From the NCBI RefSeq assembly GCF_013114595.1, contig NZ_VTXE01000030.1, forward strand, positions 1 to 64,000: DNA of 64,000 bases, written 5' to 3'. Made by a program: the position numbers and the translations under genes. Below the pieces are notes generated by a model. The model searched no databases. It was not told where the DNA came from and worked only from the letters and a program-made list of their open reading frames with translations. Positions 43,569-51,829 of this stretch are shown here, piece after piece (position 1 is the stretch's first letter; the number at the start of each line of letters is the position of its first letter). This DNA is from Vibrio sp. 99-8-1 (GTDB lineage: Bacteria > Pseudomonadota > Gammaproteobacteria > Enterobacterales > Vibrionaceae).

Positions 43569-44564
43569 TTAAAGGCTAAACGAAGGAGATATCAGCTCTA
43601 CTCGTCGATTTAACATGCGTCCTTCAGCGGTACGATTACTGGCTTTTGGCCAATGCTCACCTTTACCTGTGATGGTGAGACGATCCTTGTTTATTCCTTG
43701 ATATTTTAGATAGTTAGCAACACTTCTTGCTCGCGATATAGACAGTGTCATATTGGATTCGGCAGTACCGATGTTGTCAGTGTGACCAATAATTTCCAGA
43801 GTAGATTGCGGATATTTTTTGAGTCTTAGTAAAATGTTTTGTAACCGAGACTTCATAAAATCTGTTAGTTGATGGCTTCCGCTCTTAAACATGACAAGAT
43901 CATTTGTTTCCGAACTAATGATCTCTTTGTATTCTTTTATAAAAATGCGTTCATGTTCAGGTTCAACTAAGAGGTTAGGTTGTGAAATGGCTGGAATACT
44001 TTCTGACTGATTAAAGAAGTAATTGAGGCCAAGTGTGAATAAGTGCATATCGGATTCGCCCACATACTTGATATCATCTGCCCATTGATATTCAGCATTG
44101 ATTGATAACGAAGGGGTAAAAAAATATTCTCCTCCTAATGAAAGAAGCGGAGAGGCTCCTGATTTTTCATCGGTATTTTGTGCTTTCCAAAGCAAACCGC
44201 CTGCCTTGCCATAAACAAATGCTTGTTCTTGTTCTGTAAGCGGAAGCTTCTTACGTATCGAAATTTCTACACCATTGATAGCAACATCAATGGTGCGATC
44301 GGTGAACGTTGCTGTAGGAGAACCTAAATCGTGATAGGCACTTTCTATGGCAAAGTTGTAAGGTAATGTGTAGCCAGCCAACAGCTTGTAAACGGCGGTA
44401 CTTTCTTTACAACTTGTCGAGGTGTTGCTGCAAGTGCTGCTGTATGTCGAAACTCCGATACCTGCGCCGATATACGGTTCTGAGTTCGCAGTGCTGTTGT
44501 AGGCTAGCGTTATAACCATAAAGAGCATATTTCGAAGGCAATTTATATACTTCGTAGCTGTCAT
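43569..44564 (-). CDS. OmpA-family outer membrane protein
   Basis: A 331-residue protein with a signal peptide (about 1-28), an N-terminal eight-strand-like beta-barrel of the OmpA/OmpW sort (about 30-190, GAGIGVSTYSS then LSLGGEYFFTPSLSINAEYQ) and a C-terminal OmpA-like peptidoglycan-binding domain (about 220-331) with LEIIGHTDNIGTAESNMTLS and RARSVANYL, ending in NRRVELI. It is upstream of the calcium-repeat lipoprotein by 17 bases, so the two are probably one transcript. The barrel is shorter than the porins and its ligand is unknown. Confidence 0.87.
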   Translation of the reverse strand: MTATKYINCLRNMLFMVITLAYNSTANSEPYIGAGIGVSTYSSTCSNTSTSCKESTAVYKLLAGYTLPYNFAIESAYHDLGSPTATFTDRTIDVAINGVEISIRKKLPLTEQEQAFVYGKAGGLLWKAQNTDEKSGASPLLSLGGEYFFTPSLSINAEYQWADDIKYVGESDMHLFTLGLNYFFNQSESIPAISQPNLLVEPEHERIFIKEYKEIISSETNDLVMFKSGSHQLTDFMKSRLQNILLRLKKYPQSTLEIIGHTDNIGTAESNMTLSISRARSVANYLKYQGINKDRLTITGKGEHWPKASNRTAEGRMLNRRVELISPSFSL

Positions 44565-45131
44565 AGAAGAATCAACCTTAAATTCTTTTGTTTTCTGGGA
44601 TTAAATGTAAATATTTTATCTACTTAAATTTCTTGGATTAATTGGTTGTGTTATTTTTATGGGAGGATATGTCTTCTTTGTTTGTGTAAGTAATAAGATT
44701 TTTCTTATTTATTTTCTGAGTCTAAATTTAGCTATCTACCATTTTTTCAAACGAAAATGTTTTAACTTATTGATTTGTGAGGAATTTTAGAGATGTTGGG
44801 CAAGGGGTGTTTATTAGGTTAAATATGATATTAATGGTGGTTGTACTGAAGGTTGTGTGTTCTAACGTTTTCTTTTTTCTAGTTTTTTTTAAATTTTCTT
44901 CTTTGAAGTAATTGTGTTTATGTTTGAATATAATTTAAGATGGAATGTCATTCTTTTTTTTGTTTCTAAATGTTTTTATAAGGTGCAAGCTGGCTGTTAA
45001 ATTACTATTGAGCATTTTATATGTTATGCCACTTCTTTTTTAATTAAAATCAAACTATTTCAAAATGCAGAACTTAAAACGATAGCAATGTGTATAGTTC
45101 AAAAAGAGAGTGGGAGGAATGACTAACCCTT
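44565..45131. other. AT-rich gap with no recognisable gene
   Basis: A 567-base intergenic region, visibly richer in T and A than its neighbours (many TTTTT runs). No ORF with a ribosome-binding site, no hairpin terminator and no repeat of the TACTCAAG family was seen. It presumably holds the promoter of the OmpA-family gene; the composition suggests foreign or xenogeneic-silenced DNA. Confidence 0.6.
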
Positions 45132-45899
45132 TTAAGGTTGTTTAATTTGAGGCCAGTTATCCGGAACAATCATCCAAAATTGCCCTGTTTGATCTTGGCA
45201 GTGTACGGTATATTGCAATGGATTATTTGGCAGAATATAGCGTTCGGCTTGGCCAACGTTTCCTGCAATCCAGTTAATTTTATCTAATCGATAAAGGGGC
45301 TCTGTTATCTGTTTCCACTGGTGTTGATAACACCAAAGGCCAGTAATGGAGTGGTGGTTGATGCGGTGTCCTAAGCAGTGCTGAGGAAGGCTGTTTTGTT
45401 CAAATGGATTGATATAAAGCCGGCCTTGCATAAATAGATGTGAAGTGATGTTGCTAATATAAGGATATCGCTGCTTAAATGTGTCTGTTGCTGACATCGC
45501 TAACTGATGATTCAGCATATGGTTCAGTTTTAGATCTAGCCGATCACGGCTATCTGGACCATACCAATGATCATCGTGTAGAAGATAAAATTTAATGGCA
45601 ACTTCCCAATGCTGATAGTTACTCTGGTGCTGTACGATAAAATCAATGGCACCTAAGGTTCTTCTATTGGCGATTAGCTGAATCTCTTCCGCCACAACTT
45701 GATACTGTTCTGATTGTTCGAATAACTGTTTACACAGGGCTTGGTAGACAAACCCTAGGCGTTTATTGCCAGAGTAATTGACGACAAAATCAACGGAGTG
45801 GTCACTAAAAGGGTTACTTGCTATTGGTAATTGATCGGGGCATAAAATAGTTTGCTGTTGAGTAATCCAACGAGCGGCTTTTTCTAGTGATGCCTGCAT
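45132..45899 (-). CDS. DUF1853 family protein
   Basis: A 255-residue soluble protein of the DUF1853 family, recognised by LGFVYQALCKQLFEQS, the conserved NRRTLGAIDFIV and HWEVAIKFYLLHDDHWYGPD stretch, and DRLDLKLNHMLNHQL. The acidic and basic residues (ID, E-x-K) arranged around a predicted beta core are reminiscent of the restriction-endonuclease-like fold, but activity is not known. It is divergent from the Nif3-family gene with a 57-base spacer. Confidence 0.82.
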   Translation of the reverse strand: MQASLEKAARWITQQQTILCPDQLPIASNPFSDHSVDFVVNYSGNKRLGFVYQALCKQLFEQSEQYQVVAEEIQLIANRRTLGAIDFIVQHQSNYQHWEVAIKFYLLHDDHWYGPDSRDRLDLKLNHMLNHQLAMSATDTFKQRYPYISNITSHLFMQGRLYINPFEQNSLPQHCLGHRINHHSITGLWCYQHQWKQITEPLYRLDKINWIAGNVGQAERYILPNNPLQYTVHCQDQTGQFWMIVPDNWPQIKQP

Positions 45900-45956
45900 G
45901 ACCGATTTCCTGTAATATTCTCAATTAACGCTTGTTAATAAACGGTATAACACAAT

Positions 45957-46712
45957 ATGAACCACTTGCAATTAGAGTTACTGTTAAATAAAAAATTGTC
46001 TCCTGAGTTAATTAAGGATTATTGCCCAAATGGACTTCAGGTAGAAGGGCGACAAGAAGTGTTAAAAATGGTTACCGGAGTAACGGCATCGCAAGCACTT
46101 ATTGATAAAGCCATTGAGTTAAAAGCCGATGCTTTGCTTGTTCATCATGGTTATTTTTGGAAAGGTGAACCAGAAGCCATTCGCGGAATGAAAGGCTCGA
46201 GAATAAAAGCACTGATTCACAATGACATCAACTTGTACGCGTATCATTTACCATTAGATGTACACCCTGAGTTGGGTAACAATGCTAAGTTAGCCAGTTT
46301 GTTGGGTATTGAAATAACGGGTGGCTTAGAGCCATCACCTCAGTCTGTTGCTCTGCATGGAGAGCTAGCCCATAGTATGTCTGGTACTGAGTTGGCTGAG
46401 AAAATTGCATCGGTATTAAATCGAGAACCATTACATATCGCACCGGATATGGATAAGCCAATCAAAACAGTGGGTTGGTGTACAGGTGGTGGACAAGATT
46501 ATATTGAGCTTGCGGCTGCCAGAGGGTTAGACGCATTTATTTCGGGAGAGATTTCCGAGCGAACAACATACTCTGCAAGGGAGCAAGGTATTCACTACTT
46601 TAGTGCAGGGCACCATGCTACTGAGCGATATGGTGTAAAAGCGCTAGGAGAGTGGTTAGCGGAAGAACATGGCTTAGATGTTCAGTTTATTGATATCGAT
46701 AATCCAGTATAG
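45957..46712 (+). CDS. ybgI: Nif3-family dinuclear metal-centre protein (YbgI)
   Basis: A 251-residue protein of the conserved Nif3/YbgI family, a toroidal hexamer with a two-metal site and no settled function (annotated elsewhere as GTP cyclohydrolase 1 type 2-like). Metal ligands are visible in LVHHGYFWKGEP (about 62-73), LPLDVHPELGNN and the C-terminal SAGHHATERYGVKAL. The start has only a weak ribosome-binding site. It is convergent with gltA across a perfect terminator. Confidence 0.94.
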   Translation: MNHLQLELLLNKKLSPELIKDYCPNGLQVEGRQEVLKMVTGVTASQALIDKAIELKADALLVHHGYFWKGEPEAIRGMKGSRIKALIHNDINLYAYHLPLDVHPELGNNAKLASLLGIEITGGLEPSPQSVALHGELAHSMSGTELAEKIASVLNREPLHIAPDMDKPIKTVGWCTGGGQDYIELAAARGLDAFISGEISERTTYSAREQGIHYFSAGHHATERYGVKALGEWLAEEHGLDVQFIDIDNPV

Positions 46713-46743
46713 TGACTCTTATTAACTGATGGCTACGCAATAA

Positions 46744-46770
46744 AAAAGGTTGGCATAAGCCAACCTTTTA
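46744..46770. terminator. Shared terminator between ybgI and gltA
   Basis: A perfect 11-bp stem (AAAAGGTTGGC at 46744-46754, its complement at 46759-46769) with an ATAA loop. Confidence 0.88.
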
Positions 46771-46818
46771 TCTAGCAAGGAGTCATATTCTCATACGCTC
46801 TTTACTTGCGGTTATCCG

Positions 46819-48108
46819 TTACTCACGTTCATGCAGAGGGTTAAACTCACGCATTTCTTGACCTGTGTAAAGCTGACGTGGACGACCAATACGGTTATCC
46901 GGATCTCCGTGCATCTCATTCCAGTGAGCGATCCAACCGATAGTACGAGCCATAGCAAAAATTACAGTAAACATGGACACTGGAATACCGATCGCTTTGA
47001 GGATAATACCTGAGTAGAAATCTACGTTCGGGTACAGTTTCTTCTCAACGAAGTATTCATCAGACAGTGCAATTTTCTCAAGCTCCATAGCAACATCTAA
47101 CAATGGATCTTCAATGTTAAGCTCTTTTAGTACTTCGTGACATGCTTCACGCATAACCGTTGCACGTGGGTCATAGTTCTTATAAACACGGTGACCGAAG
47201 CCCATTAGACGGAATGGGTCATCTTTATCCTTGGCTTTCTTCACGTAAGTTGGGATGTTATCCACTGAACCAATTTCTTCTAGCATACGAAGACATGCTT
47301 CGTTAGCACCACCATGAGCAGGACCCCATAATGACGCAATACCCGCCGCAATACATGCAAATGGGTTAGCACCAGAAGAACCCGCTAAACGCACAGTTGA
47401 CGTTGATGCGTTCTGTTCGTGGTCTGCATGCAAGGTTAAGATTTTGTCCATTGCACGAGCAACAACAGGGTTTACATTATAATCTTCGCATGGGTTTGCG
47501 AACATCATATGTAAGAAGTTCTCTGCGTAGCTTAAATCGTTTCTTGGGTAAATAAATGGCTGGCCAATAGAGTACTTGTAACACATTGACGCCAAAGTCG
47601 GCATTTTAGATAGTAGACGGTATGCCGCAATTTCACGGTGTGTGTCGTTATTAATATCTAATGAGTCATGATAGAAGGCCGCTAGAGCACCTACTACGCC
47701 TACCATTATTGCCATTGGGTGAGCATCACGTCGGAAACCGTGGAAGAAGCTTGCGATCTGTTCGTGAACCATAGTGTGCTTGGTTACGATTTTCTTAAAC
47801 TCTTCATATTCCTTACGATTAGGGGCTTCGCCGTATAGCAGTATGTAGCAGACTTCCAGGTAATCTGCATTGTTAGCAAGCTGATCAATTGGGTAGCCTC
47901 GGTGTAGAAGTACACCTTTTCCACCATCAATAAAAGTGATTTGGGACTCACAAGATGCAGTGGCAAGAAAACCAGGGTCAAAAGTAAAGTAGCCATTTGA
48001 GCCTAGCTTACGAACATCGATTACCTCAGGGCCTAAAGTACCATCCATAATCGGCAGTTCAATTGGTGCTTTACCTTCAATATGAAGGGTCGCATTCTTA
48101 TCTGCCAT
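46819..48108 (-). CDS. gltA: Citrate synthase
   Basis: GltA condenses oxaloacetate and acetyl-CoA at the entry to the TCA cycle. The 429-residue protein is of the hexameric Gram-negative type, with an N-terminal beta domain (LPIMDGTLGPEVIDVRKLG), the catalytic His regions LHADHEQNASTSTVRLAGSS and MGFGHRVYKNYDPRA, and the C-terminal RPRQLYTG. It is divergent from sdhC, so both TCA transcription units share one spacer. Confidence 0.98.
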   Translation of the reverse strand: MADKNATLHIEGKAPIELPIMDGTLGPEVIDVRKLGSNGYFTFDPGFLATASCESQITFIDGGKGVLLHRGYPIDQLANNADYLEVCYILLYGEAPNRKEYEEFKKIVTKHTMVHEQIASFFHGFRRDAHPMAIMVGVVGALAAFYHDSLDINNDTHREIAAYRLLSKMPTLASMCYKYSIGQPFIYPRNDLSYAENFLHMMFANPCEDYNVNPVVARAMDKILTLHADHEQNASTSTVRLAGSSGANPFACIAAGIASLWGPAHGGANEACLRMLEEIGSVDNIPTYVKKAKDKDDPFRLMGFGHRVYKNYDPRATVMREACHEVLKELNIEDPLLDVAMELEKIALSDEYFVEKKLYPNVDFYSGIILKAIGIPVSMFTVIFAMARTIGWIAHWNEMHGDPDNRIGRPRQLYTGQEMREFNPLHERE

Positions 48109-48504
48109 AACAATCTCCTTTGATTATAATTTTATCCATCCAGGACTTTATTAGTGTGACAATTTGTACTCATGATCATAACTAAAGTCAATTTTTCTAA
48201 CTTTTTGTGTGCACTTGTTAAGATTTTCATCATTTTTCGTTGAAAAAACATGTTCTGTGTAGCAGTTTTTGTTAAGACAATTGTATTAATATGTTGCCAG
48301 CCGTATAGTGACCAAGAATTTTGTTGTTAACTCCTTATAAATTCAAGGCTAGAAAGAAATAACGTCATTAAAATTTCACTAGTCATTTAACAAAAAATTT
48401 ACATTTAAAGTCCCGCTTAACGGCTATAAATGTTAAATTAAAGTTAAGTTTTGCGGGGTTGACATCTTAAATTGATCATAACAATAAATGCTCAAAGGAG
48501 CTGA
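48109..48504. promoter_or_regulatory. Divergent control region of gltA and sdhCDAB
   Basis: A 396-base AT-rich spacer with no ORF. An AGGAG ribosome-binding site precedes the sdhC GTG. A TTGACA lies near 48459, and a TTGATCATAA sequence follows, but no -10 box or regulator site is clear enough to assign. In E. coli this region carries CRP, ArcA and Fur/RyhB-related control; that is not demonstrated here. Confidence 0.55.
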
Positions 48505-48897
48505 GTGAGCAAGCCCGTGAAAGAAAGAAAGCCAAGACCTGTTAATCTCGATTTACAGACCATTCATTTTCCGATTACTGCAATCGCGTCCATCGTCCAT
48601 CGCGTGTCAGGTGTGATTACATTTGTAGCTGTCGGTATTTTGCTTTGGTTGTTGTCATTATCCCTCTCCTCACCACAAGGCTTTATGCAAGCCGCTGATC
48701 TAGTCGATAGCTTTTTAGTGAAGTTTATCTTGTGGGGAATCTTAACTGCACTTGCCTACCATATTGTTGGTGGTATTCGTCATCTTATAATGGACTTAGG
48801 TCATTATGAAGATTTTGAATCCGGCACAATGACGGCCAAGGTTACTTTTGCTGCTACTGCAGTATTGTCGTTACTTGGAGGAATTTTGGTATGGTAA
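48505..48897 (+). CDS. sdhC: Succinate dehydrogenase cytochrome b556 subunit
   Basis: One of two haem b and quinone-binding membrane anchors of complex II. The 130-residue product starts at GTG (MSKPVKERKPRPVNLDLQTI) behind AGGAG and has three membrane segments (about 28-50, 70-92, 108-128). The family motif SIVHRVSGVITF (about 29-40) includes the SxxHRxSG signature and the second motif contains AYHIVGGIRHLIMDLG with the haem-ligand His. It overlaps sdhD by 7 bases. Confidence 0.96.
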   Translation: MSKPVKERKPRPVNLDLQTIHFPITAIASIVHRVSGVITFVAVGILLWLLSLSLSSPQGFMQAADLVDSFLVKFILWGILTALAYHIVGGIRHLIMDLGHYEDFESGTMTAKVTFAATAVLSLLGGILVW

Positions 48898-49238
48898 AGC
48901 ATGTATCATCGTTTGGTCGTAATGGTATCCACGACTTCCTACTGATTCGTGCCACAGCTATTATCCTGACTTTGTATACCATATACATTGTTGGGTTTTG
49001 TGCTTTTGGTGGCGAAATCACTTACCACACATGGACAGCTTTTTTTGGTGGAACCTTTACCAAAGCGTTTTCCATGTTGGCACTGACCTCTATATTGATC
49101 CATGCATGGATTGGTATCTGGCAAGTGTTAACTGACTATATCAAGCCAAATTTAGTACGCGGTTTGCTTCAATTCGCATTTGTAGCAGTACTGTTCGTCT
49201 ATTTCTTCTCTGGCCTATTTATTCTGTGGGGTGCGTAA
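48891..49238 (+). CDS. sdhD: Succinate dehydrogenase membrane anchor subunit
   Basis: The second membrane anchor of complex II, 115 residues with three hydrophobic segments (about 16-37, 53-76, 90-112). DFLLIRATAIILTLYT and the haem-ligand region SILIHAWIGIWQVLTDYIKP (about 67-86) identify SdhD. The ATG lies within the end of sdhC and the stop abuts the sdhA start, so translation of the four genes is coupled. Confidence 0.95.
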   Translation: MVKHVSSFGRNGIHDFLLIRATAIILTLYTIYIVGFCAFGGEITYHTWTAFFGGTFTKAFSMLALTSILIHAWIGIWQVLTDYIKPNLVRGLLQFAFVAVLFVYFFSGLFILWGA

Positions 49239-51005
49239 GTGACTATTCCAGTTCGTGAATTCGATGCCGTTGTAATCGGTGCCGGTGGCGCAGGTATGCG
49301 TGCCGCATTACAAATTTCAGAGCAGGGCCTAAGTTGTGCCTTGTTATCAAAAGTATTTCCAACCCGTTCTCACACTGTATCTGCTCAAGGCGGTATTACG
49401 GTTGCGCTTGGTAACTCTCACCAAGACAATTGGCAGTGGCATATGTATGACACAGTAAAAGGTTCCGATTATATCGGTGACCAGAATGCCATTGAATATA
49501 TGTGTAAGAACGGTCCAGAGTCTGTGATTGAACTAGAGAAAATGGGTTTACCGTTCTCTCGTTTTGAAGATGGTTCAATATATCAACGTCCGTTTGGTGG
49601 TCAATCAAAAGAGTTTGGTGGCGAGCAAGCAGCACGTACAGCGGCGGCGGCAGACCGTACAGGTCACGCATTGCTGCATACTCTGTATCAACAAAATATT
49701 AAGCATAAAACCACCATCTTCTCTGAGTGGTATGCGTTGGACTTAGTGAAGAACCAAGACGGCGCAATCATGGGCTGTACTGCTATCTGTATGGAAAGTG
49801 GTGAGATTTGTTACTTCAAATCTAAAGCAACTATTTTAGCCACCGGTGGCGCAGGACGTATTTACGCCTCGACCACTAATGCTCATATTAATACTGGTGA
49901 TGGTGTTGGTATGGCGTTGCGTGCTGGCGTACCAATGCAAGATATTGAAATGTGGCAGTTCCACCCAACGGGAATCGCTGGTGCCGGGGTATTGGTAACA
50001 GAAGGTTGTCGTGGTGAAGGTGGTTATCTCCTCAATAAAGATGGCGAAAGATTCATGGAGCGTTACGCTCCAAATGCGAAAGACCTTGCAGGTCGTGACG
50101 TTGTCGCTCGTTCTATGATGATAGAAATCCGTGAAGGTCGTGGTTGCGATGGCCCATGGGGACCTCATATTAAGCTTAAGCTTGATCATCTTGGTAAAGA
50201 TGTTCTTGAGTCTCGTTTACCGGGTATTTGTGAGCTGTCGAGAACATTCGCTCACGTCGATCCTGTTAAAGAGCCAATCCCTGTTATTCCAACGTGTCAC
50301 TACATGATGGGTGGTGTACCTACTCAGGTTTCTGGTCAAGCCATTAAGCTTGATGGCAGCGGTAATGATGTAGAAGTACAAGGCCTGTTTGCTTGTGGTG
50401 AAATTGCATCTGTATCAGTACATGGTGCGAACCGATTAGGCGGTAACTCACTGCTTGATTTGGTGGTATTTGGTCGTGCAACAGGCTTACACCTTGGTGA
50501 AACATTACAAGCGCAAGCTGAAGCTCGCCCTGCAACTGAGTCAGACATTGAAGAGTCATTGGCTCGTACAATGCGATGGGAAAATAGCAGCACTGGTGAA
50601 GATCCAGTTCAGATTCGCAAAGATCTGCAATCTTGTATGCAAAATAGTTTCTCTGTATTCCGTGAAGGAGATGCTATGGCGAATGGACTTAATGAGTTGA
50701 AAGTGATTCGTGAGCGTTTACAAAATGCCCACCTTTCTGACAAGTCATCAGAGTTCAATACCCAACGTATCGAATGTTTGGAATTAGACAACTTAATGGA
50801 AACCGCATTTGCTACCGCAGTCGCGGCAAATTACCGCACAGAAAGTCGCGGTGCGCATGCTCGTTTTGATTATCCTGACCGTGATGATGAGCAATGGCTA
50901 TGCCACTCAATCTTTAATCCGGAAACAGAAGAGATGTCTAAGCGTGATGTAAACATGGAGCCGGTTCATCGTGAAGCGTTTCCTCCAAAAGTACGTACAT
51001 ACTAA
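49239..51005 (+). CDS. sdhA: Succinate dehydrogenase flavoprotein subunit
   Basis: SdhA oxidises succinate to fumarate with covalent FAD. The 588-residue protein starts at a GTG immediately after the sdhD stop. It has the FAD-binding GAGGAGMRAAL (about 13-23), the flavinylated histidine in RSHTVSAQGG (about 43-52), TGGAGRIY, and the active-site HPTGIAGAGVLVTEG and RLGGNSLLDLVVFG stretches. Length and motifs match E. coli SdhA. Confidence 0.98.
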   Translation: MTIPVREFDAVVIGAGGAGMRAALQISEQGLSCALLSKVFPTRSHTVSAQGGITVALGNSHQDNWQWHMYDTVKGSDYIGDQNAIEYMCKNGPESVIELEKMGLPFSRFEDGSIYQRPFGGQSKEFGGEQAARTAAAADRTGHALLHTLYQQNIKHKTTIFSEWYALDLVKNQDGAIMGCTAICMESGEICYFKSKATILATGGAGRIYASTTNAHINTGDGVGMALRAGVPMQDIEMWQFHPTGIAGAGVLVTEGCRGEGGYLLNKDGERFMERYAPNAKDLAGRDVVARSMMIEIREGRGCDGPWGPHIKLKLDHLGKDVLESRLPGICELSRTFAHVDPVKEPIPVIPTCHYMMGGVPTQVSGQAIKLDGSGNDVEVQGLFACGEIASVSVHGANRLGGNSLLDLVVFGRATGLHLGETLQAQAEARPATESDIEESLARTMRWENSSTGEDPVQIRKDLQSCMQNSFSVFREGDAMANGLNELKVIRERLQNAHLSDKSSEFNTQRIECLELDNLMETAFATAVAANYRTESRGAHARFDYPDRDDEQWLCHSIFNPETEEMSKRDVNMEPVHREAFPPKVRTY

Positions 51006-51020
51006 AGGGAGACTAAAACA

Positions 51021-51737
51021 ATGATGAAACTAACTTTCTCTCTTTACCGTTATAATCCTGATGTGGATAACAAACCACACATGAAGGAGTACACTCTTGA
51101 AGTGGAAGAGGGCTCCGATATGATGGTTTTGGATGCTCTTATTCTATTAAAAGAGCAAGATTCCTCGATCTCGTTTAGACGTTCTTGCCGCGAAGGTGTG
51201 TGTGGCTCTGATGGCCTAAACATGAATGGCAAAAATGGTCTAGCATGTATCACTCCATTATCCGACTTAATGGAGAAGAATCCTATTGTAATTAGGCCAT
51301 TACCAGGATTACCTGTTGTTCGTGATTTAATAGTGGACATGACGCAGTTTTATGATAATTATGCAAAGGTAAAACCATATTTAATATCGGATGGTGCCCT
51401 ACCACCTTCGAGAGAACATCTTCAAGCCCCTGAAGATCGTGCTCATCTTGATGGTCTTTACGAATGTATTATGTGTGCTTGCTGTACCACATCCTGCCCA
51501 TCCTTCTGGTGGAATCCGGACAAATTTATTGGCCCTGCGGGATTACTAGCTGCTTATCGTTGGTTGATAGACAGTCGTGATACAGCTAGGGACGAACGCC
51601 TATCCGATCTTGATGATGCTTTCAGTGTTTTTCGTTGTCATGGCATCATGAATTGTGTAAGTGTATGTCCTAAAGGATTAAATCCGACCAAAGCCATTGG
51701 TCACATTAAGACCATGCTGGTGAATAAATCGGTTTAA
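51021..51737 (+). CDS. sdhB: Succinate dehydrogenase iron-sulfur subunit
   Basis: SdhB carries electrons from SdhA to the quinone site through three Fe-S clusters. The 238-residue product has the [2Fe-2S] ligands in SCREGVCGSDGLNMNGKNGL (about 54-73), the [4Fe-4S] ligands in CIMCACCTTSCP (about 149-160) and the [3Fe-4S] ligands in CHGIMNCVSVCPKGLNP (about 207-223). It ends the sdhCDAB group; a hairpin with GCCGGC arms lies in the 92-base gap before sucA. Confidence 0.98.
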   Translation: MMKLTFSLYRYNPDVDNKPHMKEYTLEVEEGSDMMVLDALILLKEQDSSISFRRSCREGVCGSDGLNMNGKNGLACITPLSDLMEKNPIVIRPLPGLPVVRDLIVDMTQFYDNYAKVKPYLISDGALPPSREHLQAPEDRAHLDGLYECIMCACCTTSCPSFWWNPDKFIGPAGLLAAYRWLIDSRDTARDERLSDLDDAFSVFRCHGIMNCVSVCPKGLNPTKAIGHIKTMLVNKSV

Positions 51738-51829
51738 CATATAAGTATTGCCGGCTTCTTTTTTAGATAGCCGGCTAAAACAGGCCAACGGAATGTTGGA
51801 TTAATATAACCTACTGTTTAAGGGAAAAT

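Noticed and set aside
42757..43579. Long plus-strand ORFs of 235 and 149 codons opposite the calcium-repeat gene
   Set aside because: Their Ser/Pro/Leu/Val-rich periodic sequences mirror the repeats on the other strand; no start signals are seen.
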